Notes: generated from the sequence alone by a model not told the origin. Counted from the stretch's first letter, positions 23,458 through 32,003 are shown. The stretch is DNA of 36,852 nucleotides from Rubrivivax sp. (GCA_022842305.1 JALHPY010000028.1:1-36852), one strand, 5' to 3'. Numbers and translations are program-made.

Positions 23458-24977
23458 GGCGGGGTGGGGGGGGTCCAGAGGCCGCCGGTCGGCGCGTTGT
23501 CGCTCGCCCCGCGGTGGCGTGACGCAAAGGGCGACAGCGCGTTGGGAAAGTACAGCTGCGTCAGGCTCTTGCTGTGCACCGGGCTGGCGCCCTTGCGGTC
23601 GACGTGTGGCGCGCCTTCGTCGGCATGGCGGCGCCAGTCGCGCACCCAGTGGATGGCGTCGCAGACGTCGAGCAGGCCCAGGGTCTCACGGTCGCCGATG
23701 AGCATGCCCTGCACGAACAGGCCCAGGTCGCGGCGCGCCGCCTCCAGGCGGTCCAGCGTGCTGCGCATGCAGCCGAATTCGCCGTCGCTGACGATCAGCA
23801 GGTCGGCCCCGGTCCAGGCCGACTCGTGCACGAGGTCCACAGCGCGCTCGATCGGCGTCTGGACGTCGGTGCCGCCGTCGAAGGACTGGCCCATCAGGCG
23901 CAGCAGCGCGGGCAGACCTTCGCGGGCCAGGTCGTGCTCGACGATCTCGCCGGCGCCGCCGAAGGCGATCAGCCGGCAGCCGCGCCGCGTCTGCTGCGCC
24001 ATGCGCAGCGCGGCGATGGCCACGGCCTTGGCCACGTTCTCGGGCGCGCCGCCCATCGAGCCCGAGGTGTCCAGGCACAACACGATGGGCCCGCGCTCCA
24101 GCGCCTGCTGGCGCGGCGTGCGTGCGCCGTCCTGCGGGCGGCCGTCGGGGTCGGGCCGCCAGTCGATGACCACGGCCGTGGTGTCGTGCGCCAGCAGCCG
24201 GCCTTCGGCCTGGCGCGCGCGCCACAGCCGGCGCAGGATGGGGTGGCGCAGGCCCATGGCCTCGCTGGGCAGCATGTGTTCCAGGCGTGAATCGAGCCGG
24301 ATGCCGGTGATCTCACCCGGCGCGCCGGCCAGCAGCGTTTCCACCGGGCGCAGCGGCACGCGCTGGTCGGGCAGCGGCTCGTCGGGCGTGGGCAGGGCCT
24401 CGCGGCGCACGCTGTACTCGCGCCGGCCCAGGCGCTGCAGCAGCGCCATCAGCTCGGGCATTTCGGCCAGCCGGTCGGCGGCGCGGCGCGCTGCCAGCCA
24501 TTCGCGTGACCGCAGCTGGCCGCGCAACTGGTCCCAGCGCAGGTGCTCGCCGCCCACCAGTTCGCGCAGCAGCACCAGTTCGGCGTCCAGCCCGGCGGTC
24601 TCGATCTGCCAGGCTTCGCGGAACTCCTGCGTCACCGTCTGGATGGCCTGCTCGCGCGTCTGGCGCGGCTGCAGCGCGACGATGCGGTCCCAGTGCCACA
24701 GCGCGGTGCGCAGGATCTGCTCGGCCAGGGCCGGCATGCCTTTGGCGAGGGACGGCAGGCCCAGCTCGCCCACCACCTGGCGCAGCGGCTGGCTGGCTTC
24801 GGCGTCGCCGAGGTCGGCTGTGGCCTCGGGCAGGCGGCCGGCGTCCAGCGCCTGCAGCCACAGGGCCACGTGGTCCAGCCGGGCCTCGCGCCCGCCCACG
24901 GCGGCGGTGAGCGTTTGCAGCCAGGTGCCGCGCGGCAACGGCTCCAGCCGGTCGTAGGGGGCGTCCAGCGATTGCAT
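23454..24977 (-). CDS. ViaA-like VWA-domain protein
   Basis: 507 residues. A helical N-terminal ~290 residues precede a von Willebrand A domain with an intact MIDAS metal site: Asp303, Ser305 and Ser307 in DTSGSMGG, Thr in FDGGTDVQTP, and Asp in IVSDGEFG. The long helical front and the C-terminal VWA are the layout of ViaA, partner of the AAA+ ATPase RavA, which is encoded 28 bases upstream. AAA+/VWA pairs insert metals or remodel cofactor-containing enzymes (magnesium chelatase, NorQD, CbbQO, MoxR). In methanol-dehydrogenase loci a MoxR-type ATPase and VWA proteins are needed for an active calcium-quinoprotein. The C-terminal tail after the VWA (~50 residues, ending GLWTPPTPP) is unusual. 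Confidence 0.88.
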   Translation of the reverse strand: MQSLDAPYDRLEPLPRGTWLQTLTAAVGGREARLDHVALWLQALDAGRLPEATADLGDAEASQPLRQVVGELGLPSLAKGMPALAEQILRTALWHWDRIVALQPRQTREQAIQTVTQEFREAWQIETAGLDAELVLLRELVGGEHLRWDQLRGQLRSREWLAARRAADRLAEMPELMALLQRLGRREYSVRREALPTPDEPLPDQRVPLRPVETLLAGAPGEITGIRLDSRLEHMLPSEAMGLRHPILRRLWRARQAEGRLLAHDTTAVVIDWRPDPDGRPQDGARTPRQQALERGPIVLCLDTSGSMGGAPENVAKAVAIAALRMAQQTRRGCRLIAFGGAGEIVEHDLAREGLPALLRLMGQSFDGGTDVQTPIERAVDLVHESAWTGADLLIVSDGEFGCMRSTLDRLEAARRDLGLFVQGMLIGDRETLGLLDVCDAIHWVRDWRRHADEGAPHVDRKGASPVHSKSLTQLYFPNALSPFASRHRGASDNAPTGGLWTPPTPP

Positions 24978-25005
24978 GGCGCTTGGCGTCGCGTTCAGGC
25001 GGCCT

Positions 25006-26415
25006 TCAGGCGGCCTGCATCTCCGGCCTCATCGGAGCCGGCACCGCATCGGCCGGTGCGTCTTCGTCCAGTGGCAGCTCGGCAAAGCCCTGGCGCGTGG
25101 CGCTCAGGCGCACGGCACGCTCGGCCAGGAACTGCAGCGCCACCCCGTAGGCCGACAGCAAGCTGTCTCGCAGCGTCTGCGGCATCCACACGCGCTGCGC
25201 CAGCGCGGCCTGCAGCGCGTCGGCGCGCTCGCCCAAGGCGGAGCCGGCGGCTTCGACCTGGACGCCGATTTCCTCGACCTGGGCCACGCGGGCCTCGATG
25301 TGCACGCGGCTCCAGCGCTGGCGCAGATGCGCTTCCAGGTGCTCGGAGATCACGCGCTGCGCGCTGCTGCGCTCGGGGTCGTCGCCGCCTTCGCCCAGGC
25401 CGATGGCGCGCGCCAGGGCCAGCTTGCCGGCGGCGTCGTCGCCGCCCTCGGCGGGCGGGCGCTGTTCCAGCTCGAGCTGCTTTTCGAAGGCCTGCACGGC
25501 GCGCTCCAGCCACGGAGCTTCGGCCGGAGGCAGCTGCAGGCATTCGGTCTCGAACCACTGCTGCAGCGCCGCCACCGCCTGCGGTCCGGACGCGGCCACA
25601 TAGGGCACCGGCCACAGGTCCAGCACGTCGAGCGTGTCGCGGCCTTCGCTGGCCGCCATGGTGCGCGCCAGGCCGACGATCTGGCGCCAGCGCCGGTCGG
25701 ACAGGGGCAGTTTCTGCGCCGCCAGCCAGGCACGCAGCGCCACGCAGCCGGCCACGAAGTCCGGCCCCAGCGCCACGCGCGCGGCGGCCCTGGCCACGGT
25801 GGCGCATTCGGCGGGGCTCAGCGCGTCGGGCGGCGGCGCGGCGGCGGGGTCCAGTGCCAGCAGCGCGGCGAAGCTGTCGTCGCTGACGGGCGCCACCGGG
25901 ATGCGCACCAGGAAGCGGTCGTAGAAGGCCTGTAGCGCCTCATCCGTTGGCACCTCGTTGCTGGCGGCGATCACCGCCACCAGCGGCACGCGCAGGCGCG
26001 CCGTGCCGTTGTCGAACTCGCGCTCGTTCAGCAGCGTGAGCAAGGCATTGAGGATGGCCGAGTTGGCCTTGAACACCTCGTCCAGGAAGGCGATGCCGGC
26101 GGTGGGCAGGAAGCCGTCGATCAGGCGCTCGTAGCGGTCGTCTTCCAGTGACTTGAGCGAGAGCGGGCCGAACAGCTCTTCGGGCGTGGAAAAGCGCGTG
26201 AGCAGGCGTTCGAAGTAGCGCGTGCCGGCAAAGGCCTCGTGCAGGCGCCGCGCCAGCGCGCTCTTGGCCGTGCCGGGTGGGCCGATCAGCAGCACGTGTT
26301 CGCCGGCCAGGGCGGCCAGCAATGACAGGCGCACGGCGGCGCCGCGCTCCAGCAGGCCATGTTCCAGCACGCCCAGCAGGCGGCGCAGGCGGTCGGGGTG
26401 GGGCAGGGTGCTCAT
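25006..26415 (-). CDS. RavA-like MoxR-family AAA+ ATPase
   Basis: 469 residues. Walker A GPPGTAKS at 45-52, Walker B IAFLDEVFKA near 110, sensor ASNEVPTD, and the RavA-type block LLTRFSTPEELFGPLSLKSLEDDRYERL. The ATPase core ends near residue 290 and a long helical C-terminal part follows, as in RavA. It is an ATP-driven chaperone that would work with the VWA protein encoded next. It starts 16 bases after the Bug-receptor gene in the same leftward operon, so it is expressed with the PQQ-associated transporter genes. The client enzyme is not known; the PQQ dehydrogenase is the most obvious local candidate, with the caveat that this ATPase is cytoplasmic whereas the mature dehydrogenase is periplasmic. 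Confidence 0.9.
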   Translation of the reverse strand: MSTLPHPDRLRRLLGVLEHGLLERGAAVRLSLLAALAGEHVLLIGPPGTAKSALARRLHEAFAGTRYFERLLTRFSTPEELFGPLSLKSLEDDRYERLIDGFLPTAGIAFLDEVFKANSAILNALLTLLNEREFDNGTARLRVPLVAVIAASNEVPTDEALQAFYDRFLVRIPVAPVSDDSFAALLALDPAAAPPPDALSPAECATVARAAARVALGPDFVAGCVALRAWLAAQKLPLSDRRWRQIVGLARTMAASEGRDTLDVLDLWPVPYVAASGPQAVAALQQWFETECLQLPPAEAPWLERAVQAFEKQLELEQRPPAEGGDDAAGKLALARAIGLGEGGDDPERSSAQRVISEHLEAHLRQRWSRVHIEARVAQVEEIGVQVEAAGSALGERADALQAALAQRVWMPQTLRDSLLSAYGVALQFLAERAVRLSATRQGFAELPLDEDAPADAVPAPMRPEMQAA

Positions 26416-26431
26416 GGTCTCCTCCTCTTGT

Positions 26432-27448
26432 TCAGCCGCCCTGGCGCGCCAGGCCCAGGCGCTCTACCGTGCGGCGTTCGTTGGCATAGGCCTCGCGCAT
26501 GGCGCGGCCGTAATCCTCGGGGCTTAGATAGGCCAGTTCCTGGTCGTACTTTGCCAGTTCGGCCAGGTGCACCGGGTCCTGCATGGCGCTGCGGAAGGCG
26601 TCGTGCAGCACCTGCACCACCTCCTTGGACAGGCCGCGCGGCCCGGCCAAGCCGTAAGGCGATGCAGCCACGATGCCGTGCCCCAGCTCGCGCAGCGTGG
26701 GCACCTGCGGCCAGCGCCGCGTGCGCTGCTCGCCAAACGTCACCAGCAGGCGAAGCTGGCCGCCGTCGACGAAGGGCGCGAAGCCATTGCTGTTGACGCC
26801 CACCATCACCTGGCCGTTGGCCACGGCCAGCATCTGCTCGGACGTGCCCTTGTAGGGCACGTGGATGTACTTGAGGCCGCGGCGCGCGAACAGCTCGTCC
26901 ATCACCACGTGCGGCGTGGTGCCCACGCCGTTGGTGGCCACGGTCAAAGCACCCGGCTGGTCCTTGGCCAGCGCGAACAAGTCGTCCAGGCTGCGCAGCG
27001 GGCTGGCCGCGGCCACGACGATGCCGAAGGTCACGCCGCTGATCTGCAGGATGGGCGTGGTGTCGCGGATCGGGTCCCACTGCACCTTGTGGATCCAGGG
27101 CGCGCGGAACACCGGCTGCGGCATCTGCGCGATCACGTAGCCATCGGGCGCGGCCTGCTGCAGCACCGGCATCACCAGCGTGCCACCGGCGCCGCCGCGG
27201 TTCTCGACCACGACCTTCTGGCCCAGCTGGCGGCCGGCGATGTCGGCCAGCAGCCGCATGGTCAGGTCGGTGGCGCCGCCGGCCGGCCAGGGCACCCACA
27301 AGGTGATGGGCCTGGCCGGAAAGTGATCGGGCGGCTGCGCCAGCGCGCGGCCGAAGGCCGGGCCCATGGCGCTGGCGGCCAGTGCACCGGCGATGCGGCG
27401 GCGGCGCAGGTCGGGCCTGTCGTCGCGCCGCTTGTTCTCTATTGCCAT
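26432..27448 (-). CDS. Bug-family tripartite tricarboxylate receptor
   Basis: 338 residues from ATG 27448, which overlaps the previous gene by ten bases. The N-terminus has an arginine-rich stretch (DLRRRRIAGALAAS) and a hydrophobic region ending in GRALAQ, a Tat-like or Sec signal. The mature part is a typical Bug protein: PITLWVPWPAGGATDLTMRLLA, GQKVVVENRGGAGG, VATNGVGTTPHVV, HVPYKGTSEQMLAV and LAGPRGLSKEVV. Such receptors bind carboxylates or small organic ligands in the periplasm. No TctA/TctB membrane genes are near, which is usual for orphan Bug proteins in Burkholderiales. In this operon it may sense or deliver the acid product or another ligand; unproven. Confidence 0.9.
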   Translation of the reverse strand: MAIENKRRDDRPDLRRRRIAGALAASAMGPAFGRALAQPPDHFPARPITLWVPWPAGGATDLTMRLLADIAGRQLGQKVVVENRGGAGGTLVMPVLQQAAPDGYVIAQMPQPVFRAPWIHKVQWDPIRDTTPILQISGVTFGIVVAAASPLRSLDDLFALAKDQPGALTVATNGVGTTPHVVMDELFARRGLKYIHVPYKGTSEQMLAVANGQVMVGVNSNGFAPFVDGGQLRLLVTFGEQRTRRWPQVPTLRELGHGIVAASPYGLAGPRGLSKEVVQVLHDAFRSAMQDPVHLAELAKYDQELAYLSPEDYGRAMREAYANERRTVERLGLARQGG

Positions 27449-28143
27449 GACATCAACTCCATCGTGATCACGCCGCCGACCAGGAAGGTCGAGCGCGCAG
27501 GTTCCTGTCGTTCCAGCCGCACCAGGCCCACGCCCTGGCAGTACCACTCGGTGGTGGACAGCGGCATGTCGCGCCAGCCGCTCACCGGGTCGGCGAAGAC
27601 GCGCATGCGCGCCTCACCGCGCACGCGCAGGCAGTCTTCGAAACGGCCGGCGGGGGTGTCCAGCTTCTCGCCCGTGGCTTCTATGGTGTAGACCATGCTC
27701 ACCGGCGCGTGGCTGTGGCGGATCTCGCGCGGGAATTCCTGGCGCCGCTGCAGCAGGTACGCGGTGGTGGGCACGGCCCAGTTGCTGCCCACGGTGAGCG
27801 GCAGCTTGAGCACGTAGCGCGGCGCCGGGTCGGGCTTGGGGTCGGCATCGAGGTCGCTCTTGCTGGCCACGCGGTAGATGCCGCTGGCGTCGGTGCGCAG
27901 CCAGTAGTCGACGCCGGTCTCGCTGCGGCGGCGCCAGGCACTGCCGCCTTCGATGGATTCGCTGCCCAGGGTGCGAAGGGTCACGGTCTCGTGCTCGACG
28001 CTGTTGTTCTCGCGTTCGGTCTTCACGTCGTAGGTCCAGCGGTGGCCGGCCTCCAGCGGAAAGTAGCCGGTGGCCGGTGCCTTGCCGCAGCCGGTCAGTG
28101 CCATCAGGGCAGCCACCAAAAGGACAAAGCGCGCGCCGGCCAT
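27439..28143 (-). CDS. Lipoprotein of unknown function in the PQQ-linked operon
   Basis: 234 residues with a lipoprotein signal: hydrophobic FVLLVAALMALTGC, lipid-modified Cys19. The mature body is beta-rich: FPLEAGHRWTYDVKTER, then YVLKLPLTVGSNWAVP and YTIEATGEKLDTPAGRFEDCLRV, a pattern seen in many envelope proteins that fold as a single beta domain. It begins one base after the stop of the 164-aa membrane gene and overlaps the Bug-receptor start by ten bases, so it is firmly in the operon. It could be the outer-membrane or periplasmic partner of the ExbB/ExbD-like pair, but no direct evidence exists. Confidence 0.82.
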   Translation of the reverse strand: MAGARFVLLVAALMALTGCGKAPATGYFPLEAGHRWTYDVKTERENNSVEHETVTLRTLGSESIEGGSAWRRRSETGVDYWLRTDASGIYRVASKSDLDADPKPDPAPRYVLKLPLTVGSNWAVPTTAYLLQRRQEFPREIRHSHAPVSMVYTIEATGEKLDTPAGRFEDCLRVRGEARMRVFADPVSGWRDMPLSTTEWYCQGVGLVRLERQEPARSTFLVGGVITMELMSWQ

Positions 28144-28144
28144 G

Positions 28145-28639
28145 TCACTTCTCAGGCAACTGCGGCGTGGGCAGGTCGCGGATCTTGACCTTCTGCTCGT
28201 CGTTGCCCGGGCGCAGCCAACTCAGGCCGCGCGTGCCGCTCTTGGGCTCGGCCGTGCCCATCTGGCTGACGCCCTGGCGCGCCTTCTTCATGCCTTCGTC
28301 CAGCAGCGCGTGCAGGTCCTTGGCGTAGGGCAGGCGGTAGGCGCGTGGCTCGCGCGCGGGCCGGCCGTTGTCGAGCGCGTTGACCCAGACGTAGAGCGCG
28401 CCCTTGCTGCGCGGGCTGGGCTCTTCGATCACCGCGGCCAGCAGCACGAAGCGTTCGGGCAGCGCGTCGCTGGATGGCCAGCCCCACATCTGGTGCACGC
28501 GCTCGTCGGCCACGAAGTACAGGCCGGTGGCGCCGACGACCAGCAGCAGCTTGGCCCAGGCCGGCCAGTGCGACCACAGCAGCGCCAGCACCAGCAGCAG
28601 CAGCAGCAGGCCGAAGCCGAGCACGAGTTCCAGCGTCAT
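28145..28639 (-). CDS. Two-helix membrane protein of the ExbBD-like group
   Basis: 164 residues. Two membrane segments at the N-terminus (LVLGFGLLLLLLVLALLW and LLLVVGATGLYFVA) are followed by ~120 polar residues (LYVWVNALDNGRPARE, RAYRLPYAKDLHALLDEGMKKARQG), probably in the periplasm. Its ATG overlaps the stop of the ExbD-like gene (ATGA), meaning coupled translation and probably a shared complex. I do not recognise the family. The run of leucine CTG codons in the first helix explains the local CAG/CTG repeat. Confidence 0.75.
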   Translation of the reverse strand: MTLELVLGFGLLLLLLVLALLWSHWPAWAKLLLVVGATGLYFVADERVHQMWGWPSSDALPERFVLLAAVIEEPSPRSKGALYVWVNALDNGRPAREPRAYRLPYAKDLHALLDEGMKKARQGVSQMGTAEPKSGTRGLSWLRPGNDEQKVKIRDLPTPQLPEK

Positions 28640-29241
28640 ATTCTTTGCACCAGGGTCTTGGGCAGGGTGTTGACGTTGGTCACCGTGCCGTCGGGCAGCA
28701 CGCTGAAGCGCACCGCCGTGCCTTCGTCGCCCTTGCGCGCCAGCGTCAGCTGGCCGTAGAAGATGACCTCGGCGCGCGGGTTTACCTTGAGCACCGACAC
28801 CGTCACGTCCACCGCCTTGCTGTCCTGGCTGTCGAAGTAGTGCGCGTTGACGGTGTACTCGCCCGCGGCAATGCCGCGCAGCGTGACCACCTCCTGGTTG
28901 AGCGGGTTCACCACCTCGCGCCCGTTGATGACGATCACGTCCTGCTTCAGGCCGCGGTCGTCGCGGTCGAGGTGCATCAGGCCGGCCTCGCGGGCGCGGT
29001 ACCAGACCAGGTTGCCGGCCGGGTCCTGCACCCAGGTGTCGACGTCGTTGGGGTTCAGGTCGGGCCAGGACAGGTTGATGATGAACTCGGCCTTGGACGG
29101 GATGTCGCCCGCCTTCAGCGCCTTGGGGTTCATGGCCAGCAGCGCGATGATGAAGCAGAAGACGAAGGCGATGAGCATGTTGAACAACATGTCGTAGAAG
29201 GGGTCGACCTCCTGCTCGCGCACGTGGCGGTTGCGGCGCAT
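28636..29241 (-). CDS. ExbD/TolR-like single-pass protein
   Basis: 201 residues from ATG 29241. A short cytoplasmic N-terminus (MRRNRHVREQEVDP) leads into one membrane helix, FYDMLFNMLIAFVFCFIIALL. Asp17 in YDML sits where ExbD/TolR/MotB carry the protonatable aspartate. The ~160-residue rest is periplasmic and beta-rich (FIINLSWPDLNPNDVDTWVQD, VVTLRGIAAGEYTVNAHYF), longer and different from the usual ExbD domain. It starts two bases after the ExbB-like gene and overlaps the next gene, so it should form a proton-driven complex with the ExbB-like protein. Target of the energy is unknown; no tonB is encoded near. Confidence 0.8.
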   Translation of the reverse strand: MRRNRHVREQEVDPFYDMLFNMLIAFVFCFIIALLAMNPKALKAGDIPSKAEFIINLSWPDLNPNDVDTWVQDPAGNLVWYRAREAGLMHLDRDDRGLKQDVIVINGREVVNPLNQEVVTLRGIAAGEYTVNAHYFDSQDSKAVDVTVSVLKVNPRAEVIFYGQLTLARKGDEGTAVRFSVLPDGTVTNVNTLPKTLVQRI

Positions 29242-29243
29242 GG

Positions 29244-29927
29244 TCAGGCCCGCTCGCTCATGCCCACGCCCAGGCTCAAGCCGTGCTGCTGCGCCGCGGC
29301 CACCAGCGCGTCGGCGTAGCGGTCCAGGCGCGTGAGCTGCAGGCCCAGCAGGATGTTGGCCACCAGCCCCACCATGGTGGTGAGCAGGGCCACGCCCAGG
29401 CCGGCGGTCAGGTTCTTCAGCAGGTCTTGTGACTGCGCCGGGTCGAAGTTGTCCATCTGCCCGATCTGTATGGCCAGCATCGAGAAGCCGATGACCTTGC
29501 CCAGCAGCCCCAGCTTGAGCTGGATGCCGTTGACCCACCAGGCCGTGTGGTGCGAGCCGTGGGTGCGCTCGAGCAGCAGGTCCAGCGGCGCGCCGCTGTC
29601 GCGTGGCGCGGCGCGCAGTGCCTGCCAGTAGGCACCGGCCCAGGATTCGTCTGGCGCCTGCAGCCGGGCGCGGTCGCGTTCCAGCGCCTGGCGTTCACGC
29701 TGCAGCTCGCGCGCCCTTGCGCCGCACCACAGCGTGGCGCCTACGAAGACGACGATGATCACCAAGGTGATGCCGGTGGGGTCGGACTGCAGCAGCAAGT
29801 GCCACACGCCGCGGCCGCCCAGCAGCCAGCTGGCAAAGGCCAGCATGCCGGCCAGCGCCGCCCACTCGAACCACAGCGGCTCGACCGGCGGCAGGCCGCG
29901 GTAGGGCAGGGCGGCGCCGCGCATCAT
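29244..29927 (-). CDS. MotA/TolQ/ExbB-family proton-channel protein
   Basis: 227 residues from ATG 29927, which overlaps the stop of the permease gene (ATGA). Four hydrophobic segments (WAALAGMLAFASWLLG, GITLVIIVVFVGATLWCG, and the ExbB-like pair GLLGKVIGFSMLAIQIG and LGVALLTTMVGLVANILLGLQL) with a charged cytoplasmic region between the second and third. The final helix contains the Thr-rich LLTTMVGL of the family proton path. With the ExbD-like gene downstream it would make a proton-powered machine in the inner membrane, here tied to the PQQ alcohol dehydrogenase helper genes, an arrangement I do not know from described systems. Confidence 0.88.
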   Translation of the reverse strand: MMRGAALPYRGLPPVEPLWFEWAALAGMLAFASWLLGGRGVWHLLLQSDPTGITLVIIVVFVGATLWCGARARELQRERQALERDRARLQAPDESWAGAYWQALRAAPRDSGAPLDLLLERTHGSHHTAWWVNGIQLKLGLLGKVIGFSMLAIQIGQMDNFDPAQSQDLLKNLTAGLGVALLTTMVGLVANILLGLQLTRLDRYADALVAAAQQHGLSLGVGMSERA

Positions 29928-30766
29928 GCGGGCCCGCCCGCGCGCCGCGTGAGCTGGCCGAAGCCGCGCTGCGGGTCGTAGCCCCAGGCCGCCAGCGCGA
30001 AGCAGAACGCCAGCGTGCCCAGCACGATCCAGGGCGACAGGCCGGCGTCCTTGCCCATCAGCGCAAAGCGCATCCATTCCACCGCATGCGTGAACGGGTT
30101 CCACTGCGCCAGGCGCCAGACCCAGGTGGCGCCCGATTCCTCGAGCTTCCACAGCGGGTACAGCGCGGTGGAGATGAAGTACATGGGGAAGATGACGAAG
30201 TTCATGGTGCCGGCAAAGTTCTCGAGCTGGCGGATGTGCACCGACAGCAGCAGGCCCAGGGCGCCCAGCATCAGCGCCGCGGCGCAGGTGGCCAGCAGCA
30301 GCTGCGGCGTGTGCGGGCCCCACAGCGGCAGGCTGGTGCCCAGCAGCGCGGCCACGGCCACGAAGGCCACGGCCTGCACCAGCGACAGCACGGCCGTGGC
30401 GCAGAGCTTGGCAAACAGCACCCAGGCGCGCGGCAGCGGCGCGGTCAGCAGCAGGCGCATCACGCCCATCTCGCGGTCGTAGACCATGGCCAGGCTGCTT
30501 TGCATGCCGTTGAACAGCAGCACCATGCCCACCAGGCCGGGGGCGATGTACTGGTCGTAGGTGACGTAGGTGTCGTAGGGCTCGGTGATGGCCACGCCGA
30601 AGACGTTGCGAAAGCCCGCGGCAAACACCGCCAGCCACAGCAGCGGCCGCACCAGGGCCGAGGCCAGTCGGCCGTACTGGCGCGAGAACTTGAACAGCTC
30701 GCGCGCGACGATGGCGCCCAGCGCCTGCAGCGCGTGCGGGATGCCCCGGCGGCGTCCGTCGGTCAT
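29924..30766 (-). CDS. ABC-2 permease of the PQQ alcohol-dehydrogenase-associated transporter (PedC-like)
   Basis: 280 residues from ATG 30766 with GGGAG six bases upstream. About six membrane segments and the ABC-2 features (ELFKFSRQYGRLASALVRPLLWLAVF, the MYDREMG-type block VYDREMGVMRLLLTAPL, and NFVIFPMYFISTALYPLW). It matches the exporter-type permease found in PQQ-dependent alcohol oxidation loci (the PedC group). Together with the ATP-binding protein three genes upstream it would form an ABC-2 transporter whose substrate is unknown. It lies 76 bases after the substrate-binding-like gene, the only large gap in the operon, and that gap is filled with two hairpins. Confidence 0.9.
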   Translation of the reverse strand: MTDGRRRGIPHALQALGAIVARELFKFSRQYGRLASALVRPLLWLAVFAAGFRNVFGVAITEPYDTYVTYDQYIAPGLVGMVLLFNGMQSSLAMVYDREMGVMRLLLTAPLPRAWVLFAKLCATAVLSLVQAVAFVAVAALLGTSLPLWGPHTPQLLLATCAAALMLGALGLLLSVHIRQLENFAGTMNFVIFPMYFISTALYPLWKLEESGATWVWRLAQWNPFTHAVEWMRFALMGKDAGLSPWIVLGTLAFCFALAAWGYDPQRGFGQLTRRAGGPA

Positions 30767-30791
30767 GGGTGCTCCCTTGCGCTGCGCGCTG

Positions 30792-30841
30792 TCCCGCCGA
30801 GCGGGAGCGAGCACTCCTTCGGGCGGCCGTGCGGAGTGCTC
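30792..30841 (-). other. Two intercistronic hairpins between the binding-protein and permease genes
   Basis: TCCCGC/GCGGGA with a CGA loop (30792-30806) and GAGCACTCC/GGAGTGCTC with a 15-base loop (30809-30841) fill the 76-base gap. Both arms are perfect. The larger stem starts at the stop of the upstream gene. They may limit read-through or protect the upstream message, so the second half of the operon could be expressed less. Confidence 0.5.
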
Positions 30842-30842
30842 A

Positions 30843-32003
30843 TCAGCTGCGCGCCTTGCACAGGCGCTCGGGCGCGTCGGCGCCCAGCGTGTCGAGGTTG
30901 TTCCTGGGGTGCAGCATGCCGTCCAGCGGCGCCATCGCGGCCACGCCGAAGCCGTCGCTCAGCAGCAGGGGCTGGCGCAACTGGCCGTCCCAGGGGCGCA
31001 GGCTCATCAGCACGCCCTTGCTGCCATCGAGTTCGCCTTCGGCCAGGGCCTTGGCAAAGGCCGCCTGCGGGCCCTTGGGTGCGGCCACGGCCGCGGCCAC
31101 CAGGGCTTTCCCGGCCAGCCAGGCGGGCCAGTCGTGCGCGCCCATGGGGCGGCCCACGGCCTTGGTCAGGCGGCGTGATACCTGCGGCGCGCCGTAGCGC
31201 TCGAAGCGCGGGCTCCAGGCCATGGCCACCAGGCCGGCGTCGCCCACCACCGGGCGCGGCAGCGCGGTGCGGTAGGGCAGGGCGGCGGCGAATTCGCCGT
31301 CGCTGTCGATCACCCACACCACGTCGTACGCGCCCACCGAAGGGCCGGTCAGCAGCAGCGGGTTGGCCAGGTCGCGCTCGCGCGGGTCGGCCGACAGCTT
31401 GAAGGGCTTGCTGGCCACCAGCTTCAGGCCCAAGCGCTTGATCGAGGCCTGCGCTGCGGCGCTGCGGCCGCGGTCTTCGTCGGCCGGGCCGGTGAGCAGC
31501 AGCACCTGCTGCCAGCGCCGCGCCACCAGGTACTGCGCCAGCGCGTCGGCGCGCATGCGTTCGCTGGGCGCCATGTGCCACAGGTGGCGGCGGCAATCGG
31601 CCTGGCGCAGCGCGTCCTCAGAAGCGCCCACGTTGAGCACCGGCACCGGCGTGGCATCGGCCACGGCCAGCAGCCAGGCGGCGGGCAGGTCGGCCACGAC
31701 CGCTGCTTCTGACTTGGCCACGGCGGCGCGCGCCGCGGCGGCATCGGCCACCGTCACCACGTTCAGGTCGATGCGCGCGCCGGCGGCCTCGAGCTCGGGC
31801 CGGCCTTCGGCCAGCGAAAGCTTCAGCGCGTCGACCACCGGGCCGGCCGGGTGGCCCAGGTAGGCGCGCTCCAGCCGCGTGCGCTCGAGCCGCGGGTCGT
31901 CGTCGCGCAGCAGCAGCGTCACCTTGAAGTTGGCGGCGAAGACGCCGCCGGCCAGCACCAAGGCCAGCGCAGCGGCAGCGGCCTGCAGCAGGCGCTGCTT
32001 CAT
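30843..32003 (-). CDS. Substrate-binding-like protein of the PQQ alcohol dehydrogenase ABC system
   Basis: 386 residues. Signal peptide ~1-23 (AAAAALALVLAGGVFA). The mature body has the two-lobed periplasmic-binding-protein (branched-chain amino acid receptor-like) pattern: NFKVTLLLRDDDPRLERTR, VVADLPAAWLLAVADA, PVLNVGASEDALRQADCRRHLWHMAPS, QVLLLTGPADEDRGRS and VVWVIDSDGEF. This is the family named for its constant presence in PQQ-dependent alcohol dehydrogenase loci. Its ATG overlaps the beta-propeller stop (ATGA). Ligand unknown. The pairing of an importer-type binding protein with an exporter-type ABC-2 permease is a known oddity of this cluster and is kept here. Confidence 0.9.
   Translation of the reverse strand: MKQRLLQAAAAALALVLAGGVFAANFKVTLLLRDDDPRLERTRLERAYLGHPAGPVVDALKLSLAEGRPELEAAGARIDLNVVTVADAAAARAAVAKSEAAVVADLPAAWLLAVADATPVPVLNVGASEDALRQADCRRHLWHMAPSERMRADALAQYLVARRWQQVLLLTGPADEDRGRSAAAQASIKRLGLKLVASKPFKLSADPRERDLANPLLLTGPSVGAYDVVWVIDSDGEFAAALPYRTALPRPVVGDAGLVAMAWSPRFERYGAPQVSRRLTKAVGRPMGAHDWPAWLAGKALVAAAVAAPKGPQAAFAKALAEGELDGSKGVLMSLRPWDGQLRQPLLLSDGFGVAAMAPLDGMLHPRNNLDTLGADAPERLCKARS

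Noticed and set aside
28585..28612. CAG/CTG trinucleotide run
   Set aside because: It encodes the leucine-rich membrane helix of the 164-aa protein and is not an independent repeat.
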